Source: Homarus americanus (taxonomy: Eukaryota > Arthropoda > Malacostraca > Decapoda > Nephropidae). Taken from it: a stretch of DNA of 64,000 nt. Every line of letters begins with the position of its first letter. Within the stretch, counting starts at the first letter, position 1. The notes under the pieces are model-generated. The model saw only the letters and a program-made list of their open reading frames with translations. It ran no database searches and was not told the DNA's origin. Shown here one piece after another: positions 22,901 through 35,690 of the stretch. The stretch spans positions 7,049,803 to 7,113,802 of the forward strand of contig NW_024724368.1 in assembly GCF_018991925.1 (NCBI RefSeq), written 5' to 3'. A program made the translations under genes and the position numbers.

Positions 22901-25130
22901 ATCCTAAGGCTTACAGCACCCTAAGTCTTACAGCACCCTAAGTCTTACAGTATCCCAAGTCTTACAGCACCCTAAGTCTTACAGCACCCTAAGTCTTACA
23001 GTATCCTAAGGCTTACAGCACCCTAAGTCTTACAGTATCCTAAGTCTTACAGCACCATAAGTCTTACAGCACCCTAAGTCTTACAGTATCCTAAGGCTTA
23101 CAGTACCCTAAGTCTTACAGTATCCTAAGGCTTACAGCACCCTAAGTCTTACAGTATCCCAAGTCTTACAGCACCCTAAGTCTTACAGCACCCTAAGTCT
23201 TACAGCACCCTAAGTCTTACAGTATCCTAAGGCTTACAGTACCCTAAGTCTTACAGTATCCTAAGGCTTACAGCACCCTAAGTCTTACAGCACCCTAAGT
23301 CTTACAGTATCCCAAGTCTTACAGCACCCTAAGTCTTACAGCACCCTAAGTCTTACAGTATCCTAAGTCTTACAGCACCATAAGTCTTACAGCACCCTAA
23401 GTCTTACAGTATCCTAAGGCTTACAGTACCCTAAGTCTTACAGTATCCTAAGGCTTACAGCACCCTAAGTCTTACAGTATCCCAAGTCTTACAGCACCCT
23501 AAGTCTTACAGCACCCTAAGTCTTACAGCACCCTAAGTCTTACAGTATCCTAAGGCTTACAGTACCCTAAGTCTTACAGTATCCTAAGGCTTACAGCACC
23601 CTAAGTCTTACAGCACCCTAAGTCTTACAGTATCCCAAGTCTTACAGCACCCTAAGTCTTACAGCACCCTAAGTCTTACAGTATCCTAAGGCTTACAGCA
23701 CCCTAAGTCTTACAGTATCCTAAGTCTTACAGCACCATAAGTCTTACAGCACCCTAAGTCTTACAGTATCCTAAGGCTTACAGTACCCTAAGTCTTACAG
23801 TATCCTAAGGCTTACAGCACCCTAAGTCTTACAGTATCCCAAGTCTTACAGCACCCCAGCTCCATAGCATCTCTAAGGCTTACAGTACCCTAAGTCTACA
23901 GTATCCTAAGTCTTACAGTATCTCAAGCTCCACAGTGCATCCTAAGTCTTACAGCATCCTAAGGCTTACAGTACTCCCAAGTCTTACAGCACCCTAAGTC
24001 TTACAGTATCCCAAGTCCAGCAGCACCCTAAGCCTTAGCAGCACCCTAAGTCTTACAGTATCCTAAGGCTTACAGTACCCTAAGTCTACAGTATCCTAAG
24101 GCTTACAGCACCCTAAGTCTTACAGTATCCTAAGGCTTACAGTATCCTAAGTCTTATAGTATCCTAGCTTACAGCACCCTAAGTCTTACAGCACCCTAAG
24201 GCTTACAGTACTCCCTAAGTCTTGCCAGCATCCCAAGGCTTACAGCACCCCAAGTCTTACAGCATCCCATGCTTACAGTACCCCAAGTCTTACAGGCATC
24301 CTAAGGCTTACAGCACCCTAAGTCTTACAGCACCCTAAGGCTTACAGTACCCTAAGTCTTACAGTATCCTAAGGCTTACAGTACCCTAAGTCTTACAGTA
24401 TCCTAAGTCTTACAGTATCCTAAGGCTTACAGTACCCTAAGTCTTACAGTATCCTAAGGCTTACAGTACCCTAAGTCTTACAGTATCCTAAGGCTTACAG
24501 CACCCTAAGTCTTACAGCACCCTAAGTCTTACAGCACCATAAGTCTTACAGCACCATAAGTCTTACAGTATCCTGAGTCTTACAGTATCCTAAGGCTTAC
24601 AGTATCCTAAGTCTTACAGTATCCTAAGTCTTACAGTATCCTAAGGCTTACAGCACCCTAAGTCTTACAGCACCCTAAGTCTTACAGCACCATAAGTCTT
24701 ACAGCACCATAAGTCTTACAGTATCCTAAGGCTTACAGTATCCTAAGGCTTACAGTATCCTAAGGCTTACAGTACCCTAAGTCTTACAGTATCCTAAGGC
24801 TTACAGCACCCTAAGTCTTACAGCACCCTAAGTCTTACAGCACCATAAGTCTTACAGCACCATAAGTCTTACAGCCCTAAGTCTTACAGTATCCTAAGGC
24901 TTACAGCACCCTAAGTCTTACAGCACCCTAAGTCTTACAGCACCATAAGTCTTACAGTATCCTAAGTCTTACAGTATCCTAAGGCTTACAGCACCCTAAG
25001 TCTTACAGCACCATAAGTCTTACAGCACCATAAGTCTTACAGTATCCTAAGTCTTACAGTATCCTAAGGCTTACAGCACCCTAAGTCTTACAGCACCCTA
25101 AGTCTTACAGCACCATAAGTCTTACAGCAC
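16965..25130. repeat. 8.1-kb satellite array, 17-bp unit with higher-order repeats
   Basis: Nearly 480 copies of a 17-bp unit of the form TAAGTCTTACAGCACCC. A few variable positions (GT or GG before CTTACAG; CAGCACCC, CAGTATCC, CAGCACCA or CAGTACCC; CTAAG, CCAAG or ATAAG) create distinct unit types. The same order of types recurs at 357 bp (21 units) and at 2,295 bp (135 units), so there is higher-order structure. Patches around 18475-18960, 20340-20660, 22110-22200, 22500-22720 and 23855-24300 contain broken units with small insertions and deletions. It begins about 370 bp after the Twdl-B stop. The 83-codon open frame within it (22120-22371) is an artefact of the repeat. Confidence 0.97.
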
Positions 25131-25912
25131 CATACTTTCCCTCACCATCTCCATACTTTCCCTCACTATCTCCACCATAACTTCCCTACCATATTTTCTC
25201 TCACCATCTCCACCATACTTTCCCTCACTATTTCCACCATAACTTCCCTACCATACTTTCTTTTACCATCTCCACCATACTTTCCCTCACCATCTCCACC
25301 ATACTTTCCCTCACTATCTCCACCATATCTTCCCTACCATATTTTCTCTCACCATCTCCACCATACTTTTCCTCACCATTTCCACCATAACTTCCCTACC
25401 ATACTTTCTTTCACCATCTCCACCATACTTTCCCTCACTATTTCCACCATAACTTCCCTACCATACTTTCTTTTACCATCTCCACCATACTTTCCCTCAC
25501 CATCTCCACCATACTTCCCCTCACTATCTCCATCATAACTTCCCTACCATAATTTCTCTCACCATCTCCACCATACTTCCCCTCACTATCTCCACCATAA
25601 CTTCCCTACCATATTTTCTCTCACCATCTCCACCATACTTTCCCTCACTATTTCCACCATAACTTCCCTACCATACTTTCTTTTACCATCTCCACCATAC
25701 TTTCCCCCACCATCTCCACCACACCTTCCTCACCATACTTCCCCTCACTATCTCCACCATAACTTCCCTACCATATTTTCTCTCACCATCTCCACCATAC
25801 TTTCCCTCACTATTTGCACCATAACTTCCCTACCATACTTTCTTTTACCATCTCCACCATACTTTCCCCCACCATCTCCACCACACCTTCCTCACCATAC
25901 TTTCCCTCACCA
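25130..25912. repeat. CT-rich tandem array, 62/86-bp units in a 210-bp higher-order repeat
   Basis: Starts abruptly where the 17-bp satellite ends. The landmark CATAACTTCCCTACCAT (one variant CATATC) recurs at 25176, 25238, 25324, 25386, 25448, 25534, 25596, 25658, 25758 and 25820. The spacings are 62, 86, 62, 62, 86, 62, 62, 100, 62. The 62+62+86 series gives a 210-bp superunit; the extra 24 bases are one more CACCATACTTTCCCTCACCATCTC-type subunit. Confidence 0.93.
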
Positions 25913-26139
25913 TCACCACCACAACTTTCTCTCCTATGGTTATAAACATCTCTGTTAATCCCCTCACCGCCCGTAGTGTTTAGGGGCATTAGTCAGGTGT
26001 TGAGCTGAGTAACCAAACACAGAGTCCTACATCCTTCATGCCAGTCACTACACAAAACACTAATGATCCTTGAGTCTAATGGCCTAATCCTATCCCTTGT
26101 CACTGGAGATAATTAGGACCCATTAGGACTAAGGCGGAG
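25913..26139. other. unique spacer before CR1 fragment
   Basis: Short non-repetitive spacer with no gene. Confidence 0.4.
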
Positions 26140-27035
26140 ACAGCAACTTAAGTAAGTTTGCTGATGACACTAAAATAGGACGTGTAATTAAATCTGACGA
26201 GGACTCAGCAAACCTACAGGAAGATCTAAAAAAAAATTTTCAATGGTCTGAAAAATGGCAGATGAAATTCAATGTGGACAAATGTAAAGTACTTAGTCTA
26301 GGAGATGTAAACAGAGAAACCAGATATCAGATGAACAACGATGTTATAGAGAAATCCGAATGTGATAAAGATTTAGGAGTAATGATAAGTAGGAATCTTA
26401 AGCCAAGTAAACAATGTGTATTTGCTCGAAACAAGGCTAACAAAGTACTTGGATTCATACAAGGGAGTGTTAGTTAAAAACTAGAGAGATCATCCTGAAA
26501 CTATCTTGCGCTTGTGAGACCTCACTTGGATTACGCAGTTCAATTCTGGTCACCGTACTACAGAATGGATATAGAATCCCTAGAAAGAATTCAGAGGAGA
26601 ATGACAAGACTAATCCCGGGCATAAGGAACCTTGAGTACAGAGACAGGTTACAGCATCTTAATTTGCACTCCCTGGAGGGACGTAGAGTGAGGGGCGATA
26701 TGATAGAGGTGTATAAATAGAAGTCAGGGCTAAACAAAGGGGACATAACAAAGGTACTCAAACTATCTAACCAGGAGCGAATTCGTAACAATGGTTTTAA
26801 ATTAGACAAATTTAGATTTAGGCGCGAAATAGGTAAACACTGGTTTGGAAATAGAGTAGTGGATGAATGAAACAAGTTACCAAATATCATCACTAACTCG
26901 AATACGCTGGATAGCTTCAAACATAGGTTGGATGGATATATGAGCAATAGGGGTTGGGTGTAAATGGGACTGCCCAGTATGGGCCAATAGACCCGCTGCA
27001 GTTTCCTCCATTCTTAAGTTCTTATGTAACTGGTT
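26140..27035 (+). mobile_element. CR1-clade non-LTR retrotransposon, 5'-truncated and broken
   Basis: Translation of the + strand gives the C-terminal part of a CR1-type reverse transcriptase. It starts at KFADDTKIGR (the catalytic F-A-D-D motif, about 26157) and continues QWSEKWQMKFNVDKCKVL, KDLGVMISRNLKPSKQC, NKANKVLGFIQGSVS, RPHLDYAVQFWSPYYRMD, ESLERIQRRMTRLIPGIRN, RVRGDMIEVYK. In-frame stops at about 26475, 26718 and 26867 interrupt it, so it cannot make a working protein. The upstream two-thirds of the element are missing, as is usual for retrotransposition. The 3' end carries GGGCCAATAGACCCGCTGCA and then TTCTTAAGTTCTTATGTAAC, matching the tail type of the minus-strand copy near 61040. 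Confidence 0.9.
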
Positions 27036-29330
27036 TTAAGGGGGTGTCAATTTAATCATTAGTATTGGAGTCTAATTTGTTCGTCAGAAATATCATTGGA
27101 TATACCTGTTTTGTTTCCTCTACTTCACACACACTATTAAGTCTCTCCGTCTTATACAGATATATGGTACATTTAACCAACTCCTCTGGTTTTTACACTA
27201 ACATATATACTCAGTTATCTCCGTCGCTTCTTGCCATACAACTATTCACTTAACTTCCCGGTTTTAGGTACAACAAAATTCAAATAACACTACAAAAACA
27301 TTTACTTCATTATATATTTTTAAATTTCATCAAATCTATTCACTGTTATCCGTGATGTGATAATTTATTGGAGAGAGGAGGTAGACAGGTGCCGTGAATG
27401 GCCGCTATAACACACATCCTGTCGCCACCACATAAGCTTTTACTAATTAACACAAGACTCTGGCAGCCACGAGTACAACTTTCTCGTGTCCTTAACTGCA
27501 TTTTATTTCACAATATTTCAATACATCTCATTTTTTTTTTTCGGCAGTGGTGACATTTATGGAAGATCTCCTTAATTATTTTGCGACTCCATTCAGCTTT
27601 ATTCGTCAGTGGTACAGGAGTTGTCTGCTTGTGTCTCACCACTGCGATCCCGGTTTGATTCCCGCCTGTCTAACACTGAGGCCGGAACTTATATTATATC
27701 CTGACGCGAATTGTCCGATCGAGTGAGTCAAGATAACAACACATATCTCACACTATATTCGAATCACACTTTAATCGAATCCTTCAAATTTTATCCTAGA
27801 GGGAAGACAAATTACATCTCCGTAGACAGTGGGTCGTGTAACATGTATATTAGCTAGGCAGAGAAAACCATAATTCTCACCGCGGCGTCACATATCGTCT
27901 GTCTCCGGACAATTTGCGTCATTCTGTAATATGTCTAGAGATTTCTGCTTCAGTGTGAGAGCGCCCTTAGTCTGACCAGTAAGTTAATACTGATAATTGA
28001 GAAACAGGAAAAAAAAAGTGTATCGGTGAATTAACTGAAGTTGAAGTCATGTGTGTGTGTGTGTGTGTGTGGTGGGGGGACGCCGCCGACCACTAAACCA
28101 AAATAATGTACCGTACCTCAGTAATAACCTTGGTTAGGTTAGATTACGGTAGACTCTAATCGTAAAATTCTAAAACGGAATGTAAGTTAAGTACAGTACA
28201 ATATTACCACTCTAAGTTCATGCCGTAAATGTTAAGAATGATTACGACAAATATCAACTTTTTTTCTTATTTCTTCTAAAACGCAAATTAATAGTTGATG
28301 AGCATATAGGAATAAATTTACATATAAACATAACACAAACTATTATTGAAAATCACTTGTACAACTATTAACTTAACCTAATTTAAGTAAAGTATGGTCA
28401 TGTTCGGTTAGCTAAAGACATCCTCTACCAAGTGTCAATTTTACCACATTTGCACTAGTTGTACCAATAAGTTATCCTAATTTCGCAAGAGTACGTTGTA
28501 TTTTAAGGCTTAATCAGACAACTACAGATATTCTGAAAACGTTCATGAAACTCATATTTTCCTGGTACTTAGAAGTATTTGAGACTAACATACTTACGAC
28601 AGTGTTTCATTGTAATTCCGATGACATTTTATCCACTGTTGTTTCTCTTACCTTCTGTGAGCCAATAAGATAAAAATGTGTAAGGACCCGGGTCTTGTTC
28701 TGAAGCGGAGAATATATTTATTAAATGCGTCACTCCCTCGCCTATAATAATAATGTACTTAGTTTTCAGGTCATATTTTACTCTCGTCTCAAGTAATATA
28801 TTTCTTTTTCCTTTACTTTTTATTCTCTCTTGTTTTTGTTTTTTTCCCGTTTAATGTAAGGTTGCTGAAAATAATTCATACACACTGACACATACGTACA
28901 GGCAGTTTCCCTCAGTAGTTGCCATCCATGCATTCTTACTTTCCAAAGTTCTTTAAGTCTACCAAAGTTTGCCATTTACGTAAGAAATATTGCCATCAGT
29001 CTCATATATAATTGTAAATCAAGTGAAATTACTGCCATGTCCTCGAAACGAAATTACTGTCGATACAAATTAAAGGCACAAAACTATATATTAATCAATA
29101 TAAAACCTGAACATTCTCTTTTACTAAAATTCCATGAAAGACTTGTTGTGAGTGTACGCTAACGCATGAGTTGTGTAAAACTGAATTTCAAACAGGTGTA
29201 ACATTTCTATTTTACTCATTCCTCGAAAAATATAAATATATTTTTTATACGATGACAAATATGAATTACGAAAGAAGCGTATTAACAGTACAGTACCTCT
29301 AGACTCATTATAACCTGTAGGCATATCAAG
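27036..29330. other. intergenic region with a tRNA-like remnant
   Basis: No supported gene. It holds a tRNA-like segment at 27607-27668 (listed separately), a (TG)n run at 28050-28070 and AT-rich sequence. Confidence 0.5.
27607..27668 (+). repeat. tRNA-like SINE head or tRNA pseudogene
   Basis: Shows an A-box-like TGGTACAGGAG (27610-27620) and a B-box-like GGTTTGATTCC (27652-27662), about 42 bases apart as in polymerase III promoters. The sequence does not fold into a convincing cloverleaf by eye, so a tRNA-derived SINE or decayed tRNA is more likely than a working tRNA. Confidence 0.4.
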
Positions 29331-29335
29331 TTCAC

Positions 29336-29362
29336 CTAACAACAACAGCAACAGCAACAACG

Positions 29363-29436
<74 letters not shown>

Positions 29437-29456
29437 TTAATAATAATAATAATAAC
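29336..29456. repeat. (AAC/AGC)n then (AAT)n microsatellite
   Basis: An imperfect CAACAG run followed by about 30 AAT units with one TTT interruption. Confidence 0.95.
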
Positions 29457-30961
29457 AATACATTGCGAAACCCAATAACCCTTATAGGTATAGCATTACC
29501 ATCTCACAAACTTATAATCATCTATCATAAAAAACACTACTAAAACTAGATTTGGCTGGGCAAGTGAAGCAGTAACATGAGGCGGCATGACGTGGCAGTG
29601 GTAACCTCCCTTAAGGCCAGCAGGTGCAATCGCGGATTAATGATAATCACCACTGTTGACTTGCACTCAATCCCCCAGTAGGCTAAGGTCACATGTCCCC
29701 ATGCAGAAAATTTTATCTTTTTGGGTACTAAATCCATGAATTATTATATACAAGCGGTACCAAAGTTATACGTTATAAGAGTTTGTTATTTCTCTTATAT
29801 ACAGGTATTAGACATATCAAAGTTCTTCGTTATGAGAGTTTGTTAAGATTAGTAAGATATATAGGTTCGCTAAGTAACGTGAAGGTATCAAAGACTGTAA
29901 ATCACTGAGACGAACGAGAGAAGCAACTGGGTCTGGAGGCTGTCTGGGTTGCTGAATGGTGTTGCTCACACCTCTCATCCTCCACTGTGATCATTACGTA
30001 TCCTAATGTTGTGTCACGTCACTTACACCCTTACAAAAATAAACACCAGTAGACTTTGTAGTGAGGTCGTAGGTTGATTATTAAAGTGTCCTGTCATCTA
30101 GAGGGGGCAGCGTCACTCAGCCATCGCTAACCCTCAAGTTATAGATCATACTTAATTGTCCCATGCTGCAGGATACAGGGTCTATAATAAGGTGTAATCT
30201 TATCAGTAAACCCATAACAATTTGTGACGACAGAAAGAGATTCATTTCGCACTTGGTATTTGGTCCGCTTGTATGGACATCACACAGGAAGAGTAAGGTG
30301 ACCTATCCAGTGAGTCTCAGCTTCACCGAAAACGTTAAGAATAACATTTTATATAATAGCAAATTGTTTGGGTTTACTTATTAAGCAAGACACACCTTGT
30401 AAATGAATTAATTTTTGTAATATTTTTATACTCAGGTCTTTATACAAACTGATGTTAATACAGTATGACAGCATTTGTTTCCTATATTCTTGAAGCTGGA
30501 CCTCTAGCAGTCGTCCAATTTACAGTAATTCTCTCTCATACTCTAAAGCCTATGTCCATCTACCAACCGTATCATTTACAGTAAAGTTATATTCCATTTC
30601 CGAGCTTAAACAGATGTTGAAATCAAGGCGTGTGTAAAGAGCGCCAGACACGTTCTACCGAGTGGAGAATCAACGTCCAAGTGGGTCCATCACAATTACT
30701 AAACTCGTGAATACTCTTATATTAATTATTTACCATCAGCAACAGGTTTGGTAAAACCCGTTGGTTGTAACTTTCAGCTATTTACATTTACGATTCCAAA
30801 TTACATCACAAAACAATTATTTCCTTTGATTACGTTGTTCATTTTCCTACATATGATTGTGCATTCTTCGTAATTTTTCTACATTTTTTTCATTAACCTG
30901 AAAATTTTATTTCCAAAGGTCTTAAAATTGTGATGTTTACTGCTGTAAGAACTTTGCTGGT

Positions 30962-31022
<61 letters not shown>

Positions 31023-32220
31023 CCTACATCGTCATACTCGATTCCAAGTGCCAGCAAAGTAGTAGTAGACCTACACCAACCTACAGCCTTCACTACAGCA
31101 TCCTGCCAACATTTCCAGAAGCTAATAGTTACCAGGCATTAATCAATACTTTCACATTTGGTGTCATGAAATGAACTTGTTTCATTAATGAAAGATAATA
31201 ATGTTTCAGTTAACTGTTTTTTTTACAGTATTTTTTTTCAGTATATGTTCAGCCTTACTAAGAGAATATACTTGTTCCATATTTGGACTGAAATCTAAAG
31301 TTACAAAATTCTTCTGCAATCTACCAATGGTTTTCACTTCAATCGCCCCGTCTATACGCTCACTAGCATCATATTTTCTTCGGTGAATCACTAAATCGTC
31401 ATCACAAATTATTAAACGACAAATTAATACTAATCATATCCCCGTACCTCACTTATACATACCGGTCTATGTATATACTTCAGAATATACCAAAAGCCTT
31501 CGAGTATCCGACCACTACTTTAAAACACAGTGGTTCTTTTACGGTAAGTTACTGCTCCCTCAAGTGAGAGTCTGTACACCAAAACACCACAAATGCATCA
31601 CCAGCCTCACTCTGGACACCATTAATAGTGGTTTACTGTCTTTTTATTGGCGGACAACCTAACTCAAGGGTCCCGCGTGATACACACATCAGGTTGACCT
31701 CATCTCACCTAACACACACCTGTGAATGTCCTCATTATCACACCTGATAGTTGAATATAAGGGCTACACATGGCTTCCGTAGATCCTCCAACATAACCTG
31801 GAGGCGGCGTACTTGCCCACCTCCCGCCCTCCCTTTATCCCCTCCTGGGACTTCAATATAAACCAGGTGGTGGAACACCACCTCACTCGCCGTGACCTAC
31901 CATCTCCACTACAAGAAATCCACCATGGGAAATTATTGACTCACCTCTACCTGGTACCTGGATGAACTTAATTTGCCGTAATTTCGTAATTTGTCGACAA
32001 ATTCACTGAACTGAAATCACCTAATCTGCCTTAACCTATATTCAGCTCATAGTCAAAGGGGGTACTGAGCCATTTGGGGATGGCGCTCAAAGTGGCCATG
32101 AAGGAATAGATTAGTGACTGTTATTAAAACGGTGAAAACTGGACGAAATATTGCTGGTACAGAATAATTAATATCACTTTCCTCTCGTGTCACTTTAACA
32201 TTTCGGTTCAAAATTATATA

Positions 32221-32222
<2 letters not shown>
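29457..32222. other. intergenic region
   Basis: No supported gene. It contains a (TG)27 microsatellite at 30968-31021. A good TATA-like string (CTTCAATATAAACC) precedes CACCATGGGAAATTATTGA near 31850-31940, but the frame closes after four codons and no onward exon was identified. Confidence 0.45.
30968..31021. repeat. (TG)27 microsatellite
   Basis: Perfect dinucleotide run. Confidence 0.98.
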
Positions 32223-32508
<286 letters not shown>

Positions 32509-32797
32509 CTCAGCCTCTACACGTGGCTATCTCTGGCAATAATACCGACCCTAAGGTGTATACAAACACATATCCTACCATCTCATGAATACTTACCTGG
32601 CAATTACTTCGTGTTTCTTGTCACGAATAAAAGATAAATCCCAGACCACGGATTGTTTAAGTGAGCACCGACGTCAAGTAATTGATTAAATGCTTATCTC
32701 CGATGTCACAATGAATCAGGGCGGAGACATGGTGAGGGATTGTTTATGTAAATATGAGCAGACGAAGATACAAACTCATCCTGGGAAATATAATTCA

Positions 32798-33765
32798 TTG
32801 GGGTAAGTCTTAGTTCTCATGAGTACAATGAATTGGCCTATTAGGAAAAGTCTTCACCCCTGAGTACAATATAATAACTTAGGGAGAGTCTTAACCCCTT
32901 GAGTACAATATAATAACTTAGGGAGAGTCTTAACCCCTTGAGTACAATATAATAACTTAGCTAGAGTCTTAGCCCCTTGAGTACAATATAATAACTCAGG
33001 GTAAGTCTTAACCCCTTGAATACAATATAATAACTTAGGGAGAGTCTTAACGCCCTGAGTACAATATAATAACTTAGGGAGAGTCTTAACCCCTTGAGTA
33101 CAATATAATAACTTAGGGAGAGTCTTAACCCCTTGAGTACAATATAATAACTTAGGGAGAGTCTTAACCCCTTGAGTACAATATAATAACTCTAGAGTCT
33201 TAACCCCTTGAGTACAATATAATAACTTAGGGAGAGTCTTAACCCCTTGAGTACCTTGTCTTAACCCCTTGAGTACAATATAATAACTTAGGGAGAGTCT
33301 TAACCCCTTGAGTACAATATAATAACTTAGAGAGTCTTAAGAGTACAATATAATAACTTAGGGAGAGTCTTAACCCCTTGAGTACAATATAATAACTTAG
33401 GGAGAGTCTTAACCCCTTGAGTACAATATAATAACTTAGCTAGAGTCTTAACCCCTTGAGTACAATATAATAACTTAGGGAAAGTCTTAACCCCTTGAGT
33501 ACAATATAATAACTTAGGGAGAGTCTTAACCCCTTGAGTACAATATAATAACTCAGGGAAAATCTTAACCCCTTGAGTACAATATAATAACTTAGGGAGA
33601 GTCTTAACCCCCTGAGTACAATATAATAACTTAGGGAGAGTCTTAACCCCTTGAGTACAATATAATAACTTAGCTAGAGTCTTAACCCCTTGAGTACAAT
33701 ACAATAACTTAGCTAGAGTCTTAACCCCTTGAGTACAATATAATAGACTAGAGTGAGAGTTTAAC
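32798..33765. repeat. 39-bp minisatellite, about 24 units
   Basis: Unit of 39 bases containing GAGAGTCTTAACCCCTTGAG and TACAATATAATAACTTAG. Early units (32798-32890) are more diverged. A few units are shortened (near 33190, 33255 and 33330). Because 39 is a multiple of three, one minus-strand frame stays open for 125 codons as a 13-residue repeat (YCTQGVKTLPKLL). I treat that as a by-product, not a gene. Confidence 0.95.
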
Positions 33766-34060
33766 CCGTACCTACAGGTGTGGTTAACTACTGCACTATA
33801 TTCAAAGAAGCTGGCATCTTACTAAAGGGGTTAATGGCGCACCTTTCCCTCGGTATAAAGACACACTTACCACATAATAACCCCCCTGTAAAAATATAAT
33901 GACCGTATTATAATTTACATATAATAATACACTCGGCTTAAAAAACACGACGAAATATAATTAAGGTAATGCAGGTGTGGGTTAGAAGATCACACGGCCG
34001 GGGAAAATAGATTGTTGACATGTTTTTGTTTTGAATTCATTTAGGGTTTATTTTTCTTGA

Positions 34061-34095
34061 TAGGTTAGGTTAGGTTAGGTTAGGTTAGGTTAGGT
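34061..34095 (+). repeat. interstitial telomere-type (TTAGG)7
   Basis: Seven perfect copies of the arthropod telomere unit TTAGG. Shorter CCTAA/TTAGG runs occur at 43018-43031, 44201-44213, 44271-44286, 49591-49622 and 59172-59188. Confidence 0.9.
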
Positions 34096-34539
34096 CTCAG
34101 ATTTTTTTTTTTCAACATATTGCCTGACAGATTCTGGTGGAGATCAACATTATAGTACTTTAATGTTATGTGAGGTTACCCAAAGGTGAGGACAATGTTG
34201 CTGTTTTACTACGAGCGTTGATGTATATATGTATTGCAGTTGACCAGCAAAAGCCCTCCCACAAACTTGCTACACAGGGCTGTTGGAGAACTTTTGCTGG
34301 CAACTGTACATGAGATTTAATGAGATTGAATTAACAAACAAAAGCATATTAGGATGCACAACAACCAACTCCACTACCTACACCCACCTCCGAGGCTAAG
34401 TGTAACAACCAGTGTAAAAATTATGAAACCGCGAGACGCTATACTGTAGACTGCTTAAAAAATTTACATACCAAAGTAGTGTTTCAGTACGTCAGAGGAC
34501 CTGTTACTGACACCACTTCACTCTTACCAAGGATCAACT

Positions 34540-34540
<1 letters not shown>

Positions 34541-34614
<74 letters not shown>
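34541..34614. repeat. (TG)37 microsatellite
   Basis: Perfect dinucleotide run. Confidence 0.98.
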
Positions 34615-34617
<3 letters not shown>

Positions 34618-35424
34618 ACTCAGAAACATGACTACTTTGAAGCCGTGAACGGGTAAAACTACATTATTATACTGTATTTACTTGTGTACTGTATATACAT
34701 GTATTATAATGACCTATTTAATCGTTTATAGTGAGTTAAAAGTAAAAAAAATATATATACGTAAAAATTAAACAATAAGACAATTATTCTTATTTAGTGC
34801 AATATAAACGTCTTCTTTACAGGTTAACTTATGAACATATATCACGTACAACATACTGTACATCCCCATCATATTTAAAAACAAGTCAGCGATTTTAATC
34901 CTCTCTCAAAATTATATTTCCATAACTAATAACCTTTAAATTTTTGCTTAGGTTGATGAGAAAAATCTTCCTCGTTTCTATATAACAAGAGGGTACCGAA
35001 AGACTGAGGACAGACAGACGAACGGACGGACGGATGGACGGGATAGAGCAATCCCCCCTCCCCTCCCCCCACTAGTATTTTACCATTAAGGGACTAACAA
35101 CTAATAAGGAGCAACACACAAGATCTATAACACACAACATCATTCTCTATATGAGATCTTCAACACTGATACAACTACATACTATTTACACTGAACAGAA
35201 ACAGAGTGAACAATAATCAAATCTAGTAAACAATGTGTCTTATCGGTGTACAGTTGCCTGAAGACGTCTTGCATGAGTTTCCAAATGTACACATACAATC
35301 AACACTTTCATATCCGTATTGCCTGGAGCATAGACATGACAAAACACAGAGAGACAATGTGTAGGCTGTCATGCTTATGGTCATCACAGTGAGGGTGACA
35401 GTAACCCTGGGCAGACCTCTTACA

Positions 35425-35690
35425 GTCTACCACCAACCTCACCTTATACCCTACCGCCAGCCCCCTTACACACTACCACCAGCCATCCTAACACCTTACC
35501 ACTACCCCCCTTACACTCTACCACTACCCCATTACACTCTACCACCAGCCCACCTCATACCCTATACCACCACCAACTCCCTTACACCTGCCCACCTTAT
35601 ACCCTACCACCAACCCCCTCACACCCTACTACCAGCCCCCTTACACCCTACTACCAGCCTCCTTGCACTCTACCACCACCCACCACCAAC
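35425..35690. repeat. imperfect C-rich tandem repeat
   Basis: Degenerate units around CCTTACACCCTACCACCAGC, roughly 20-30 bp each. The overlapping 190-codon frame (35371-35943) reads as repeated YTLPP/LIPYHQP with no signal peptide or known domain. Confidence 0.8.

Noticed and set aside
16965..25130. Idea that TTACAG / CTGTAAG in each 17-bp unit supplies functional splice sites
   Set aside because: Short consensus match expected in such a repeat; no exon-like sequence between units.
31850..31940. TATA-like string followed by CACCATGG near 31925 as a possible fourth Tweedle promoter and start
   Set aside because: The frame closes after four codons, no GTGAGT donor follows, and no downstream DUF243 exon exists before the next known gene.
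32798..33765. 39-bp repeats considered as a CRISPR-like array
   Set aside because: Units are contiguous with no unique spacers; a plain minisatellite.
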